From contig VWPU01003076.1 in NCBI GenBank assembly GCA_013398955.1, positions 1-64,000 on the forward strand: a stretch of DNA of 64,000 nt. Direction: 5' to 3'. The notes under the pieces were generated by a model. The model did not search any database and was not told the origin of the DNA. It saw only the letters and a list, made by a program, of their open reading frames with translations. This DNA is from Callaeas wilsoni (lineage: Eukaryota > Chordata > Aves > Passeriformes > Callaeidae). Positions 1 through 13,698 of this stretch are shown piece after piece. How positions within the stretch are numbered: position 1 is the stretch's first letter; each line of letters opens with the position of its first letter. The translations under genes were made by a program, and so were the position numbers.

Positions 1-181
1 CGCGGGGCCGGGGCGGCGGCGGCTGCTTCTCCGCCCCTGTGCTCCGGGGCCGCGCCGGGAGCCCCCGCGCAGCGCGGCCGTCCCGGGGCGCGGGGCGGAG
101 GAGACCCCGCGGCGGGGAGCGGCTTCGTGCCCACCTGGGGACAGCCCCTTCGCCTCAGGCTCCCCGGCTAAACCTGAGGCG
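1..181. promoter_or_regulatory. CpG island, downstream part (probable MAST4 5' region)
   Basis: The first 180 bases are strongly G+C-rich and carry more than twenty CpG dinucleotides. Base composition then drops abruptly to the AT-rich, CpG-poor level of the rest of the window. This is the signature of an unmethylated vertebrate CpG island running off the left edge. The exon at 58953 begins in phase 0 after what should be a long Pro/Ala/Gly-rich first exon in MAST4. I looked here for that exon's end (codons for Glu followed by a GT donor) and did not find one, so exon 1 probably ends upstream of the window and this stretch is the start of intron 1. A different first exon or a divergent promoter cannot be excluded. 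A 63-codon frame through the island has no supporting feature. Confidence 0.65.
151..181. repeat. Perfect inverted repeat at the edge of the CpG island
   Basis: CGCCTCAGG at 151-159 is the exact reverse complement of CCTGAGGCG at 173-181, with a 13-base loop. It sits where the island ends. In RNA it would form a 9-bp G+C-rich stem. Function is unknown. Confidence 0.8.
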
Positions 182-2502
182 TTCTTGTGTCTGCTCTGCC
201 GGCTCTAGCCCTCTGGCTGCCGATAATTGAGAGTTGGGGGTTTTTGTATGGAGAGGGGATATTTTGTTTTAGGAAAGCTTGTTTGTTTGTGTGTGGTGGT
301 TTTTTTTTTCTTTCCCTTTCTTTCTTTCCCCGAGCGTGTCACCTTTGGAAAGCGTTGCTCCAAAGCAAACTCTTTAATGCCAGAAGGAAGTGATGGGCAA
401 GCCCTCACACTACCGTAATCCTCTTGTGAGAGCTCATGTCAGGCTGTGGATCATGGAGGAGCTCTGTGGGTGATAGATCCATAGCGTGATACGCGAATAC
501 GCGTGTTGTTCCCTTTCTTCTTGTGATCTGTCTAAAATACCTTCTAACGGCACTCTTAAGACCAACCAACCACCCCACAATGTTACAGTAAAACGACCTT
601 TTTGGGTCTAAAGACAGATTTTAAAAATTATTTATTTCTTGTTGATTTACACTCCTTAAATCTATTTCAAGCCGTGACCCCAACCAAGTGCATTGTTCTG
701 TCTGACCGCTGCTTTACTTTGCTTCGGTGCATCCTCTCTTGTGTGCCTTACTTATGGTCTTTCGTTGTGGTCAACTTTTTAATTTGCTCTTAGGTGGTAC
801 TTCTTTATTCTGTGCCTTTATATGGCTGGATGTGCAAAGGTTTTTTTAAGAAACCTTGCATTTCTAGAGGAATATCTGTTAAGCTGGTTGAAGTTATTTT
901 CAACTAGTTAAGCTGTGGTTGTCAGGAATGTTTCCCTCTGCAGTAATGGCTGTTTATGTAGCTCCTGTTTTTCCTCTTTTCCCAATGCATCCTGTTAAAT
1001 TGATACAACTGTAGAACAACATGAAGAATTGGAACTAAATATACCTTTCTGTATCCCCCTCCTTTTTTTTTCTTAAATACTTAGACCAGATTCCTTGCTT
1101 CTTTCAAGTGCATGAGCCCCCAAAGAGTGGAATGTATTTGCAGCGAAATGCATTTGTGATAGAAGTAGAATGAATGTGGGTATATCCACATTTTTTAAAA
1201 TAGATATAGATGTGAACTTGCTTTTTTCACTGAACTGAGTAGGAGCTCCGTAGCTGCTGTCAGCATGGAGCACACTGCTAGGTGATTAATATATCCTGCT
1301 TTTCGGCAGGAATGGTACGTGTGGGCTTGGGGCTATGCTTACCACAATTATGTGGTGTCTAGATGGTTTAGTGCTCAGTTGGTAAGCCTGCGTAATACCT
1401 TGTAGAAATATACAAAGTCTGTCTGTTCAGTTAGCTGAACTCGGAACTGCTGGCGGACCAGTGAACTTCTTGTAAAGGCTCGTTGTTTCTGTTTGTGCTT
1501 TGGAGTTAAATTACAGGCATCTTTTGAATTGACAGTACAAAGAAGGTAAGCCCAAAAATAGCTCAACGTTGCAATCATGAAATTTTGAAATTCTGTATGA
1601 GCAATCTGATATCTCACCTTCAGTTAGTAGTGCTAGAAGACAGCAGCATAAACTCAGGTTAGTGTTGCGGGAGAGTTTGCTTGGACTATGCAGCCTTATT
1701 TTGCCCCCTTTATTCCCCTCTTCTAGATTCCTTTATTACCTGAAACCAGACTTTTTTTGCCTGTTTTTTGTGCTTGGATTTTGCCCATCCTTCCATTTTG
1801 GTGTAGTCAGTGTTTGCAGCTGAATTTCTGCCTACCTGCAGAACCACCTGGCAAATCCTCCTGCATAATAACTATTTTTTGTGCAAGGACACCACAGTCC
1901 ATTAGAGTGCAGAGGTAAATGAATGTTAATGTAAAACTGAGAGAGCATCTATTCACATGGAAATCTTTAAGGGCAGTGGAAAAAAGCAAGGCTGAGGTCC
2001 AAGATGTACATACAGGCGATTTCAGGCTTTCTTTATGTGCTGAAAATATCCCGTTGAGAGAAGTGCTTGAAGAGACTGTTTTCACATTGACATCCTATTC
2101 AATTACTGGCAAATAATGAAGACAGTTATATTCTCTGTGATGTTCTGTTACTGAGTTCTTTTAGATATATGGATCCCCAGTGTTTGATCCTGTGCTTGCA
2201 GGTTTCATTTCGCCTCTTGTGCTGTCCTTGTTCCTGTTGCCAACATAGCAGAATTGAATCTGTTGTCACAGCTGTTCAGTATCCTTCAGACAGCAGTGAA
2301 GCAGATTGTCCTGCTACCTCTATTTCTACTTTAGCTATCAGTAAAATCTTCTAAGTCATGACATACAAAATGTTTCCAAACTAAATAAATGGATTGTTGG
2401 AAAACATGTAGATTTTCCCATAGACATTACCATTTCATATGGTATTTCTGTAGAACTATTTATTCTTCTGTGACATTGTATAAGACATACTTGACAACTT
2501 GA
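182..2502 (+). other. Intron 1 of MAST4, first segment
   Basis: AT-rich, CpG-poor sequence with no supported gene. A pyrimidine tract (T run followed by CTTTC repeats) lies at about 300-330. Open frames here are short and have no exon-like borders. I see no RNA gene or recognisable repeat family. Confidence 0.6.
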
Positions 2503-2760
2503 ACCCTGTCTCCTCCTGGACTTCTTTAGACTAAACAGCCCCAGTGACTTTCATCTTCCCCTACAGAATGTGTTTCCAGGCATCTGATCATTCTTATTGC
2601 TGTCCTAGCTGGTCACATCTGTCTTGAAGCATGATGTCAAAAAACAGGATGTGTCATACTCAGATTTACACCATGCCAGATCTGCTAGAACAGAGAGATT
2701 ATTTCAGAGGTCTCTCAAACAGTATTGTTTTTCACATAGCCCAGACTGCTAATTTGCAGT
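2503..2760 (-). mobile_element. Old, diverged CR1 LINE fragment
   Basis: Read on the - strand, this resembles the 3' portion of the CR1 reverse-transcriptase region. On the + strand the order of recognisable pieces is a CTCCTC...CTTTAGACTAAACAG block, a CTGATCATTCTTATTGCTGTCC block, then a segment matching the usual CR1 'cagtactcaaggtg' stretch only loosely. The match is patchy and full of substitutions, so this is an ancient insertion without coding capacity. The right edge is uncertain and may be nearer 2715. Confidence 0.6.
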
Positions 2761-5700
2761 TTGTGGTCTATTATGTGTTTTATGTCTTTTCCTGAAGAAT
2801 GATGTGAACATTTCTACTCTACCAAGAAGAATGGTTTGTCTCCCCACCTCAGTGAAGGGAGCTTAATGCTGTTATCTAGAGTAGGTCAGCTTCTTTTATG
2901 TTCAGAAATTAGACTGTAGAACTGAAAGCATGATAATTCCGCTTCTGACTATCATGTCTGAAAGAGTTAAGTCCTGGAGGAAAACGGGGAAGGAAGGGGT
3001 GGGAAGAGAAGGTACATCACTTTTTTTTTCTTCCCTGTTGTCATTGCTTCATCCTACAGTTGCATAAACTTCACCTTAAAAAAACCCAAACCACGAAATA
3101 CCTGAAGAAAAGCAATCTCTCATTTTGTGTAAGCAGGAACAAATAATAGTTTACAAGATTAGTGTCATCAGTTTCTGAAGTGTTTTTGATGTCTTACTTT
3201 GAGATCTTAGACACATGAGAATTAAATAAGGGTTTAACACTAACATCTGAGAAGTGTTTTGCTTTTGGAATATATGTGCATTGAAGTGCTGTGGATAGCA
3301 AGCACGTAAACACGAATGAATTCAAGCAGATTATTTGCCTATGCTCTTCTGAGGTGAGTGGCTAACTGCTGACGGCCGGCAGGATGGGATTGCATGGTGA
3401 AGGGCACTCAATGAGAATATTACATAGATGATGGGTCACTGCGTTTCTAATGCTGTGTGGTTGTTTAGTTTTTTTATTTTTTTCCATATTCTCTTCGGAG
3501 CTCTCTTTGCTGGAAAGAGTTTTCCAGACTATCAAGAGAGGAGTTGAGCCTGGGCAACAATATCTGTCTGCGCCTGCTGTCTGTGAGTAGTCAATACTGG
3601 ACTGGCGTTATGGGAACAGGGATAAATGCAAAAAACCCCATTTTCCTTCTTCTGCTGCCTTTTTCTTTCTGTTTTTGTCTTCTCTTCACTGGTTTTCCTT
3701 TTGGCAAAAATGTGGCTATGAACAGGAAACATGGTTTATGAAATTTATTGAGGCAAACGGTGCCAAGTGTCATTGGCTGCAGTAGTTTCTATCATTCAAA
3801 ATGTTTTACAGTTTTTCAGTTCAGCATGGGATATGCTTTTTTTGATGGTGGCTTTCAAATTTTAGTCAGTGTTTTATAGAGGAAGTGAAAGCTTACTTGG
3901 TTTAACCTTGTTTCTTAAAGGGAGGATGAAGGCAAGCTATGGATTCCTTGCCTACACCAGTATTCTCAAGGATCTGAAGGTTAAATTGTGTGTCGTGGAG
4001 TTGTCTGTCTTTTCCATCACCTTTCTACAAACCTTGTCACAGTAACTACACGTTGCTTACCAAAGCAGAGTAACAAGCTGGGAAGGATCAGAATTCTTGC
4101 AGAATCATATATAACACAGCTGTCTTGGTCTGAAATGGATCCAGAAGCTTCTGAACCTGCCAGTGTCTTCTGAATTACCATAGTGAGTTCTCTTCATGAT
4201 TCTAGATGCTTAAAAGAACTCCCTTAAGCAAAACCACCCACAAAAAACAGGGGGGGGAAAGTATGGTATTTTGTTCTCACATAATTCCAGTTCTTGCTCT
4301 GTAAATTCAGTGTTTAGCACTGATGTGACTATTTGAGTTTATAAGAATTGAGATGATGAGCAACATGTCAAGATTTCTCATGAAAAGTGTCCACTGAACT
4401 TTGTACTTGATTCTTGTACATTTTCTCCTACTGTCTAGTTAGTGTGTATCATGTATTAAAAAAGATACCTCACTACACAGAGTGAGTACAAAACCTTTTT
4501 CTGTTGTGGCTAATTCCTGAATCTGCCTTGTTGCTGTTCGTGTTGCAATCTGTTGCAGCTTCATGAGGACTGTATGATGAGAATTAATTACTAGGAAGCT
4601 AAGATTTCGTCATTAAAATATTCATAGCAAGGTGAGGAGTGTGGTAAAGAATGTACTGCTCTAGAAACTACTCTTTCATACATTCGTCCTTCAACGTATG
4701 CCCCCTGGGGAGGTACAGTCCCTTCAGCATTACAGATTGTGTGCCAGATCTTCACCCCAACAAAATTGTGGTGTAGTTTGGGAGAAGGGAAATCAAAATA
4801 CTCTGGAGTAAAACAAGCAGTGCGTGAAGTGATGGCAGTGTTTACATGTGCATCTATGTATAATGGAAGTGGTGGTAGTTCTGGCAAAATGTCACTGTGA
4901 CCTAGCTAGAAGTAGTGTTACCTCTTTCTCTTCCTGCTTATCCTGCTGCAGAAGTAACTATGGGACATTCACAGACTATGTGGGACATACCATAAATTTT
5001 TCCTCTAATTGTTTCAGACTTTCTTGTCTCTAGCAGTGATGGGTTCTTCCCTGTTGTGGCACACTTGAATGATAAAGCTAGCTAAAGATGAATAACCTAA
5101 TTGCTAGAGTGTGATTTTTAGTTCATACTAAAGAATAGTAAGGCCATCAAAAAATGTATTCTTCTCAGGGTTAAAATGATTGTGGTGGGATTAAGTAAAA
5201 CACTCATCTAGTCTAGAGCAGCTGCAAAACTGTTACAGTGTCATGTCAGCCAGACTAACAGCATTGCTTTTGGTTTTTTAGATATGTTTGGGATAAGTTA
5301 CTGATAAAGTGAAATATTTGACAATTTAAGTGAGTAGAGCTGTCTCACGAGTCATGTAAAAGACTTTATTGGTTTGCTTTTAGTATGAAAAAAATGTATG
5401 TTTGTCTACTACCTTAAACCTTTCCTGTGCAGGATAGGACTTTTAAGGTGCGTGCTGCTATGTACCCTTATTGTCTCAGAAATCCTCTGGCACATGGAGA
5501 GACACATGGTTGAGAGCTCTGTCTAAAACAGCCATGTACTGCTGCTTGATGTTTGAGAATATCTGTACAGTAGTAATGTTTGCAGCTCTCTGGAACTTCT
5601 TTTCAAGAATTTGGTGGGTATAAATAAGCCTATAACCAGAACATCTATCTTTCTTCTCACTTGGAGTAAGTGAGAAGTGAAAAAGCAGGATCATACATTG

Positions 5701-8700
5701 ACTTGCATATCTGATTTTTTGCGCCGGAACTCTTTAGATCCTTAAAATTCTTCTGGAAAGAGGTGGGCGAGGAACTGATAATTACAGTCTTCAAAATCAG
5801 AATGGTTTGCAAAAATGGTTGAGAGGCCCTTTTGCACCCTTTAGTTTTTTTCAGATGGGTGGGCGTAGTCCTCTAAAGTTCAGTATCCCGCAGTGTCTGT
5901 ACATCTAACTGTGAAACCCAATGTAAAGAAACGTCTTTTCTGAAAATCTGCAGCTCTGTAGAAGGAGTACAGCCTTCTGTAGAAGGAGTGAGGCTAAGTC
6001 CAGTGTAGTCCGCTGCCTTTGACAGTGTGTTGGCTAGATGTAAGCTGCTTTGAACTGAACGCTCGTAAACGTAACAAGGTGTGTTAGTCTCGTACAATGA
6101 GGAAGCTCTGTGTGATGGGGCTGCTTTGCTAGCAGTAACAGCTTGTGTAAAGTCGAGCTTATAGAAAGGAATAAGAGGGTCCGAAGTCTTGAGGCATAAA
6201 GTAAAACATGGCCAAGCACGGTGTAAATGAGATCCTTGAGCTAGGAAGCTGAGCACTAGGTAGCCTTTTTCTGCAACAATTTGTGTAATGGAGTAGCTTG
6301 TCTCTTGGTTTTGCCACAAATTATGCACTCTGTCCCCCACTCCCAAAGCACAACTGTGCTCAAAGATTGCAGTACTGAAGCTTTAATACATACTGAATAC
6401 TTGGTTTCTGATCCTGCTGTTTTTGCTGGAGTTGGCAAACATTAACCATCAATGCCTTTCTGTACACGGCATGACAAAAAGATTTACCCTTCCTTTAGAG
6501 CAAAAATCTGAAATGCAGAATTGGGGAACTTAGGAATCAGGGGCACAAAGACTCTGAAAAGATTAGTAATGAGAACTGAGTCCCTAAAGTTTTCTATTGA
6601 ATCTCCCTTCAGTAAAATTGCTCTGACACCAGGCTGGAGGTTTCTCTTACATCCATTATGACAAGGCAGATGCCTGTTACTAAGAACTTAAGTAATGCAC
6701 GGTCTGCCTGTTCTCCTGCTGAGTTGGGAACTGACCTGCCCAGGCTTTGTAGTAAAAGAAATACCAGTCTTCCTAGCAGGTTCTTTAGCAGGGAAAGAGG
6801 AAGGGAGGAAGAAAATGTTTGTTTTGTTTCTAGTTTGAATTTTTTTGGTGGTTGTTTTTTGGTGTACTGTTGAGCACAGCAGCATTCTAGCTGGTGTTGC
6901 GAGCTTCTCAATGTTACGATATCACCAGTAGTGCTGTACCATTGCTAAGCTCCTTTAAAAACAGTGATGTGGGCTTGAAATACTCTGCAGTCTAAAACAC
7001 ACAAGGTCCTACTCCCAAATTTTATAATTTATTGCTTTCAGCCTTCAGATTTGTCTGGGTTTTTTTTCAGTTTTTCTCTTGCAGTTGTGGCATTTAAAAT
7101 TCTTTTTGAAAGTTCATAATAGTTGCATGGTATTGGGTTTTAAGCTATATGACTTGTGAGAGACTGGTGCTTAAAGTCATAAAATGCTGGTAGCTCTTTT
7201 TTGTGTGATAGAGTGGAAGCAAAAAAATTGAGGACAAGGTAGCTGAAAAGGTGAGAAACATGGGAGAGTGGTGGCAAATGAGCTGTGCTTTGAAATCAAG
7301 CCAGGAACCTATCTTAGCTTTTGTTTTACCGAGCTAAGTAGGGTTTTACTTACATTTTCCTATCAGAAAGGGATGCCCTCATCAAACTTTCTATCTGAAA
7401 GACTATCTGGCTTCAGCCCAGGAGCAGTGGGATGAATGCCTTGCCCTCCTGTACAAATGTAACTAAGCTGATGAACTTGCACTGTTCAGAAGTGAGCTAC
7501 AGGTACTAAAGCTCAAGTGTTCAGCAGTATAAAAAACCTGCTTGCCCTTGCCACAGGTTTCTTTACTGAGTAACTTAAATTTCAAGTGGGAACAAGTGAT
7601 GAATGCAAGACTATTTTCTTAACAGGTTATATGTATAGTCTTGAACTAGAAAAAGAGAAACATTTTTTTTTTAGCCTTTCTGATCAAACAGCTCTGGAAG
7701 TCACTTTCAGGAGAAGCAAAAAAACCCAACCACAAAAGAAGCTACAGAAAACCTGTTCCAAAATTATTAAGTGTGTGTGAAAATAATTGATTATAGGATG
7801 GGAACTTCTATAGCCAAGAGAGACTCACTGTTGCCTGATAGAGAAGCTTCTGTATTAGGTACATTTTGCAGTGTTTTATTTAAACACCTATGTCTATCTC
7901 AATATATCCTTTTAATATTAATGTAATAATTTAATATAATACAATAATTTAACTAATATATTTCTAATTTTTAGAGCACGGTTCTTCTATACCAATTAAC
8001 AAACTTCCATTGTGAGGCCATGCGGCCATGCTAGTGGGACTGTATAATTGGTTGCACTTGTACTATTAAGGATTCCATTGTTTTTAATAACCTCGCAATC
8101 CTGAGGAAGAGAGCTGTGGGTGAATGAAGCAGATGAACTACTGCACTAAACTGCTAATTTGATTTTCATTGTTACCTCAGGAAACTTTTACTAGAACGTA
8201 ATAGTGCTGTAGCTATGGCTCAGTGGGTGCTTTCATTGTAAAGCTGTTATTCGAGCCATATAACAAAAATGCCTCGGATGACTTTCATACTGTGTTTCTG
8301 GTTTTGTGCCTAGTACATGGCAGGGAAGGGCAGGGCGAATTGTACCCAATGTATTTTGTTCTGGGCTAGCTAACAGAATAGATTGTGTACAAAAGGTCAC
8401 AGAGAAATCCTTAAGCTCAACTGGGTCTTTATAGCTTTGATGAGTAGCTGGGCTAATGTAAAGCTTCTGGGTGTGTTTTAACTTGCTATCAGTGCTTTCT
8501 TCCCCCTTCCCATTTGTTAGAATGCTGGTGTTAACACATTACCCCCCTGGAGGACACACTCCAGAGTTACAGATGTCATTGATTACCTTGGAACGGTTCT
8601 GCAACAAGCAGGGTACTGCATATTGAATTGACTGTACATACATTTAGAAAATGTGGTTCTGAGTTACAGCTGAACCAGCAAGGAGATGACCTTGGGCATA

Positions 8701-8885
8701 TCACTTATTTGCTATTGCAGAGCAATGACCCTCATTGACTTGCTTGAGTTTCATTGAGTTCCTAAGTTTACGGAACCACAGACCATGTATTGGAATTATG
8801 GTGTGGGTTCAGGGTTGCTGAGTTCTGCTGAGAGGATGTAAATATACTCAGACTGAGTATGTGTTAAGGTAGTTGTGTGGAGCAG
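2761..8885 (+). other. Intron 1 of MAST4, no gene seen
   Basis: Unique-looking AT-rich intron. A 14-base unit TCTGTAGAAGGAGT occurs twice at about 5955-5987, within a - strand open frame of 157 codons (5873-6346) that I consider chance. A very AT-rich stretch lies near 7900-7970. No supported coding or RNA feature. Confidence 0.6.
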
Positions 8886-8996
8886 CGAAAGATGTGTAGA
8901 TGTAGTACTTAGGGACATGGTTTAGTGGTGCAATTGACAGGCTGGGTTAGTGGCTGGGCTTCATGATCTTTTCCAGCTTCAGTGATTCTGAGGTTC
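8886..8996 (+). mobile_element. CR1 LINE 3' end fragment
   Basis: The segment contains the CR1 3' terminal landmarks in order: GATGTAGTACTTAGGGACAT, GGTTTAGTGG, then CTTCATGATCTTTTCCAGC and a terminal GATTCTGAGGTTCT. It is only about 110 bp long, consistent with the strong 5' truncation typical of CR1. No coding capacity remains. Confidence 0.85.
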
Positions 8997-10371
8997 TAGG
9001 AAAGAAGATGTGAATTAAAGAGTATTTCTACTGGTTTACAGTAGTATCACTGTGCTGAATATTACTTTCCCTCCTTGCAACTGTTTTTGTGGCCTCCCCT
9101 GGTTTGCTTCCACCCAAACTCAGCATGCATATTTTTAAGCTCTTGCCAGAGGTAATAACTAGTGATTGAAAACTGAGGCAACTGAAACTTAAAGGATTAC
9201 ATTCATACAACAGTGGTCCTACAGTTAAAGTAGGGTAAAGATTTTAGAGGAGGAGGAGGAGAGAGATTCAGTTAAGGTGTAATGAGGTGCACTAGGGGAA
9301 AACATTCTCCATGGCATTCAATATTTTTCATGCTTCTGATAGTATTAGCATACTATAGTATGCTGATGTGTTAAAAGGACCATTGGACACAAATTGAAGG
9401 AAAAATATGTTAAAAATATGCAAAAACCTAAAGCCGTGCTATCAGGCACTTTAGGTGTAAGCTTATTTGAGGGTGAAGAAAAGCACATCTGAACTTTGGT
9501 ATGTTGGTAACCACTGAAACAGGAGGGAGCTGCAAGTCCTGCTGTTACAGTCTGCGTCACCTCACCTGCATGCTGCAAGAGAGCAGCTGTGCCAGAAACT
9601 GGCATTATACCTTGTGCACAGCGAAGGAATAGCCTCACACTTACACATGCCCTGGTGACTTACAAGCAGGTAGAGACAGGTTTTATAGCAGTGAGAGCTA
9701 AAGCACTTTCATTCCAGGTGCGCTTTCCCAATAAGACACTCATAAGTAGTATGTTGTTTCGACATTAAATTAGGAAAAAAGTAAATTGCAGAAACTGCAG
9801 ATGACAAATGTAGATATATTAAGTCATAGATCTGTCAGTGGAAAACAAAGACAGAATTGAAATTCGCAAACTAAACATCTCTGACAACCTGGGCCTTACT
9901 CCAGGACAAGTTGGGAATGTTTTTCAAAGTATAGGTGTGCTAGTATCTCACCTATATCTAGTTGCAGTTATTGAAATCTTCCATGCTTTTTGAATTTCTT
10001 TAAAACAAGTAAAACCACCTGCTGCTATTATTAAAAATATTATTTTAATGCTAGTGATCTTTTAATTAAATTAATGCCTTTCCTTTTATTCTTTCCTTTT
10101 GGGAGCTTTAATAGGTTGTGTTGCAGAAAAGCTATTTTAACGTTAAAACTTCATGTTTTTCCAGAAACAGCTTCTGGAAAAAGGATCCTACAATTGTCTG
10201 ATGAGTCTTATATGAAGACAGACTTTCTGCAGATATCTTTTTCCTACAAAACAAACGAGGAAACAGAACCATACCTACATAATCAAGTACCACAAAGCAA
10301 GGGTAATGGATTTGTGCTGTGAAATGTTGTTGAGGGCAGTGTACACATTGTATGTATTTTGAGGGAAATGA

Positions 10372-10400
10372 CTTCAGATCAACAGTAGTTTGATCTGAAG
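10372..10400. repeat. Perfect 11-bp hairpin
   Basis: CTTCAGATCAA at 10372-10382 pairs exactly with TTGATCTGAAG at 10390-10400 around a 7-base loop. A partial third copy (ATCTGATG) follows directly. No function is recognised. Confidence 0.85.
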
Positions 10401-13400
10401 ATCTGATGACCTCATACACTGCCAGTTGTACAGGAGCCTATGTATGCTTCAGGGTTTGTTAAAGGGCAATAGGATCCTTGCTGACTTGAGTATTGATGGT
10501 GCTACCCCTAACTTAGCTACCTAAAGTTTGTGGTTGGTGCCTGGCCAGGCTTTTCTTGTAAGTATTGAGCTTTAGGCAGCGGTTGATGCATGAACTCTTT
10601 TAACTGGATAAACTTAAGCTGAGTGTGCCTGCAAGAGTTGCAGTTGCAGCTTCAGTGATAGTGTAAACACAATAATTTCAGTTGAAATTTCTGACTGGGT
10701 GTGGTGTTTTTCATTTGTCATGAATCTCTCTGTCTTCATTGGCTGTTGTTGAGGTAATGTGCTTTCATCAGAGAATTAACAGGTGGTTAGTGTGTTAATC
10801 CTCACTGTTTAGATTGGAGTTTGGTAATCCACCTCCAAGATGTCTTGACTGTCTGAGGCTGTGTTTTCTATGTGCCTTAATTTTTTTGAATAGGAACTTT
10901 CTTCCTATGTGTGGTTAGTCTTTGGCAGTGTCTTCCCTATGTTTAGGTATAGTTGCTTTTAAATAGATTTGCCTGTTTCCTAGGAGACAAAGCAATACCA
11001 CTCTGCATGATTTTAATCCTTAAAGAGGTTATACATACATAAACAAACAAGGAAGAATACGTAATCCTCCCTGTACTTTAGCAGGTGTGGACAAGTAGAA
11101 TGCCTTGGTCTGTTTTCATTTCCGATGGTACTGCTAACAGATACCTCCTGTAGTTTGGTTTTGATAACTCTGCAATGTCTCCGTTTGTTTGGATAGACCA
11201 AATAAAGCCAATTAAGCTGCTTCAATAAACCTGTGGGCAAAAGAAATTTTCATTACAAAAGATCAGTGTTTACTCTAGATAGAAAGCTAAATCCTAAGAT
11301 TTAAGGACCCCCCCTAAAACCACACAGTTTTAATACGTGTGTGTAGGAAATAGTTGATCCTCAGTGGATTAATGATACTTATGTACTTTATGTAGAAATC
11401 TTTATAATAAGATTTTTTTTTAATAGTAGAGAGCGTATATTGACAAACAGTGTGTATAAAAATGTATGGTATGGCTGCATACATTTCCTTTAGTATTTGG
11501 ACAATTATGACTGTTTACTTGCTGCAAAACTTCTATAAGCATAAGCATATACATTAAAGATCCAAATAATATATGTAAAAGTATGTGTGTGGAAATTGAC
11601 TTTGAAGGGTTTTTTCCTACAGACACAGCAGTTAAAATAATTCTGGTGTCTGCATTTGCAGGAGACATAGAAGGCAGGCTTCTGAAGTGCTTTGAGTGGT
11701 GTAGTGTACATTGGTGATCACTTCAACACAACTCCCAAGTGCTTGGAGTTGCAGCACATCACTACATGTGACTAACCACTGAAGCACATGGAGAGCTTTT
11801 ATAATAAGATTTCATCAGAACTGTCATTGTCTTGTTTACTTTATTGTACTCATCATGCATGCTCAGGTATTCTTCCATGTTGGCTCTTAAGTCAAGTGGT
11901 TTTTTGTGGTTGTGTGGGCATGAAATAAAAGGTCATGTAAAATATCATGAGGCAAACTCAGTGTTAGATGGATGTAACACAGGTTGAGTTGAGCCTTCAT
12001 TGCTTGGCTCTCAGTTACACATAGATGTAATGGTGCTGTTTTCGAGGCTTTTTAGTATCTGGCTGAAGTTGTCAAAAGGAATCAAAGACTGTTTTTCTCT
12101 ACTCTTTCCTGTCCTGTGCTGTTAGTGACTGAAGGGTGTCTTTGCAGAGTTCGGTCTTGATGGCTGCAGACCCAGTTTGCTGGGAGTGTCTATAAAGCAA
12201 AATAAAAATCTCTCTTGCCTGGTGAAATGGTGAGCTGTCTGCCTTCCTTGGCTCTCTAAATCTGGAATACAGGTTTGGGGCTCATGAGCTCCCACGTAAA
12301 TCCGTTGTGTTCAGTGAGTTTCTGTAAGTGTCTTTTCTCATGAAGTCCTCTTCAGGTGCTTTCCAAAAGTGCATTTGTACTGGGCACAGGTGGCCAGGTG
12401 CTGGCAGTGGAAGTTTGCAGGGATGTCCTCTGTGCAGGGCAAAAGTGCGAGGTGGGAGTGTTGGAGAGGAATTGTTATGCAGTGACTCCAGCACCCATTC
12501 CCAATGCTCTTCACTGCTTGTGAGGAAAGAGTTGGAGGAGTTGGAAATGAAGAAGTGAAGTTGAGCTTTGAAAAAACTTTTAATTAGTCTTTTTCTCTCA
12601 TTAGCCAGTTAATTTCCCCTAGGTTGAACCTGTTTTGCCTATCATGGTAATTGGTAAGAGATCTCTGTTGATGTCTTGAGTTATGAACTTCTCCATCTTA
12701 TTTTCTCCCATGTGTTGTTGAGGAGTGAGAGAGTGGCTGGATTGGTTGGCTAGCAGCTGGCCAAGGCCACCACAGTCCTTAGCTTATGTATATATTGCAT
12801 TTTAAAACCTTTCTGAAAAGGAAATTGTTTGAAAAGTGTTGTTACGTACATTTAGGTAGGTGTAGCTCGATGCACTTTTAGCTGACACAGATTGGCAGCT
12901 GAAATCTGCTCAGTTTGCAAATACATTTTTTTTTCCTTTCCTGAATACAGCTCTATAAGCTTATGCTGCTTTTACAGTTAATGCATTTAGTACTTCAAAC
13001 ATCACCTTTGGAAACTGATGCTGGCTTCTTGGTTTCTCAGTCGGAAGCTTTTTTTTTTCCTCTAAATGTTCCCGTGATCTGGCCATGTACTAATGCCAAG
13101 AAATTAATTCAAACTTGTAGTAATATCTGCATACATTATGAATAGTAAAGTTGTAACAAGGTAATGTCTTGTCTGAAGAGCTGCTGGAAGTGGCCATTGA
13201 TGTTAGTTTCCAAATGAATCCATGGCTGCCATCAAAATATGGTGTGGGTCCATAACTGTTTTGTTATTTGCAATAGATATGCAGGCATGTCACTGCTTCT
13301 TTAAGGAAGAGTTGTGCCTTACTTCTTTATGCAACAATATTTTTAGAATGTCACTTAGGTTATGTGTAAAATGTTTTTCTAGCTTCTCCCCTCCACCCCC

Positions 13401-13676
13401 AAAGTCCCTGAGTGTGTACAGGGAAGTGGGTACTGGTGTTGACTGAGTTCTGTAGAGCTGAACATAGGTGGGTTCAGGTATGGAACTTGAACAGCTACCC
13501 CTGTAGCACTACAAGGTATGTCTGTCAGTTGTCATCATGTAAGAAGAAAAATCTGTCATTTGAAAACTGCTAAGTGTAAACGTTAATACTGATTTCATAA
13601 TACAGAGTATTACATTTGTAACATCTCCAAAGTGGGTTTACTCTGTGAGAGGGTAAGACTGTTTGAGTGGTTTTGG

Positions 13677-13698
13677 TTTTTTTTTTTTTTTTTTTTTT
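13677..13698. repeat. Poly(T) run
   Basis: Twenty-two consecutive T residues followed by GGGG. No adjoining retroelement body is recognisable, so it is scored as a simple homopolymer. Length is likely to vary between individuals and between assemblies. Confidence 0.9.

Noticed and set aside
39..230. 63-codon Arg/Ala/Pro-rich frame starting in the CpG island
   Set aside because: G+C-rich islands produce stop-poor frames. It does not end at a donor that would join in phase 0 to the MAST4 exon, and does not resemble the expected first exon.
5873..6346. 157-codon open frame on the - strand
   Set aside because: Low-information sequence with an internal 14-base duplication; no family match that I recognise and no exon-like borders. 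Fits chance.
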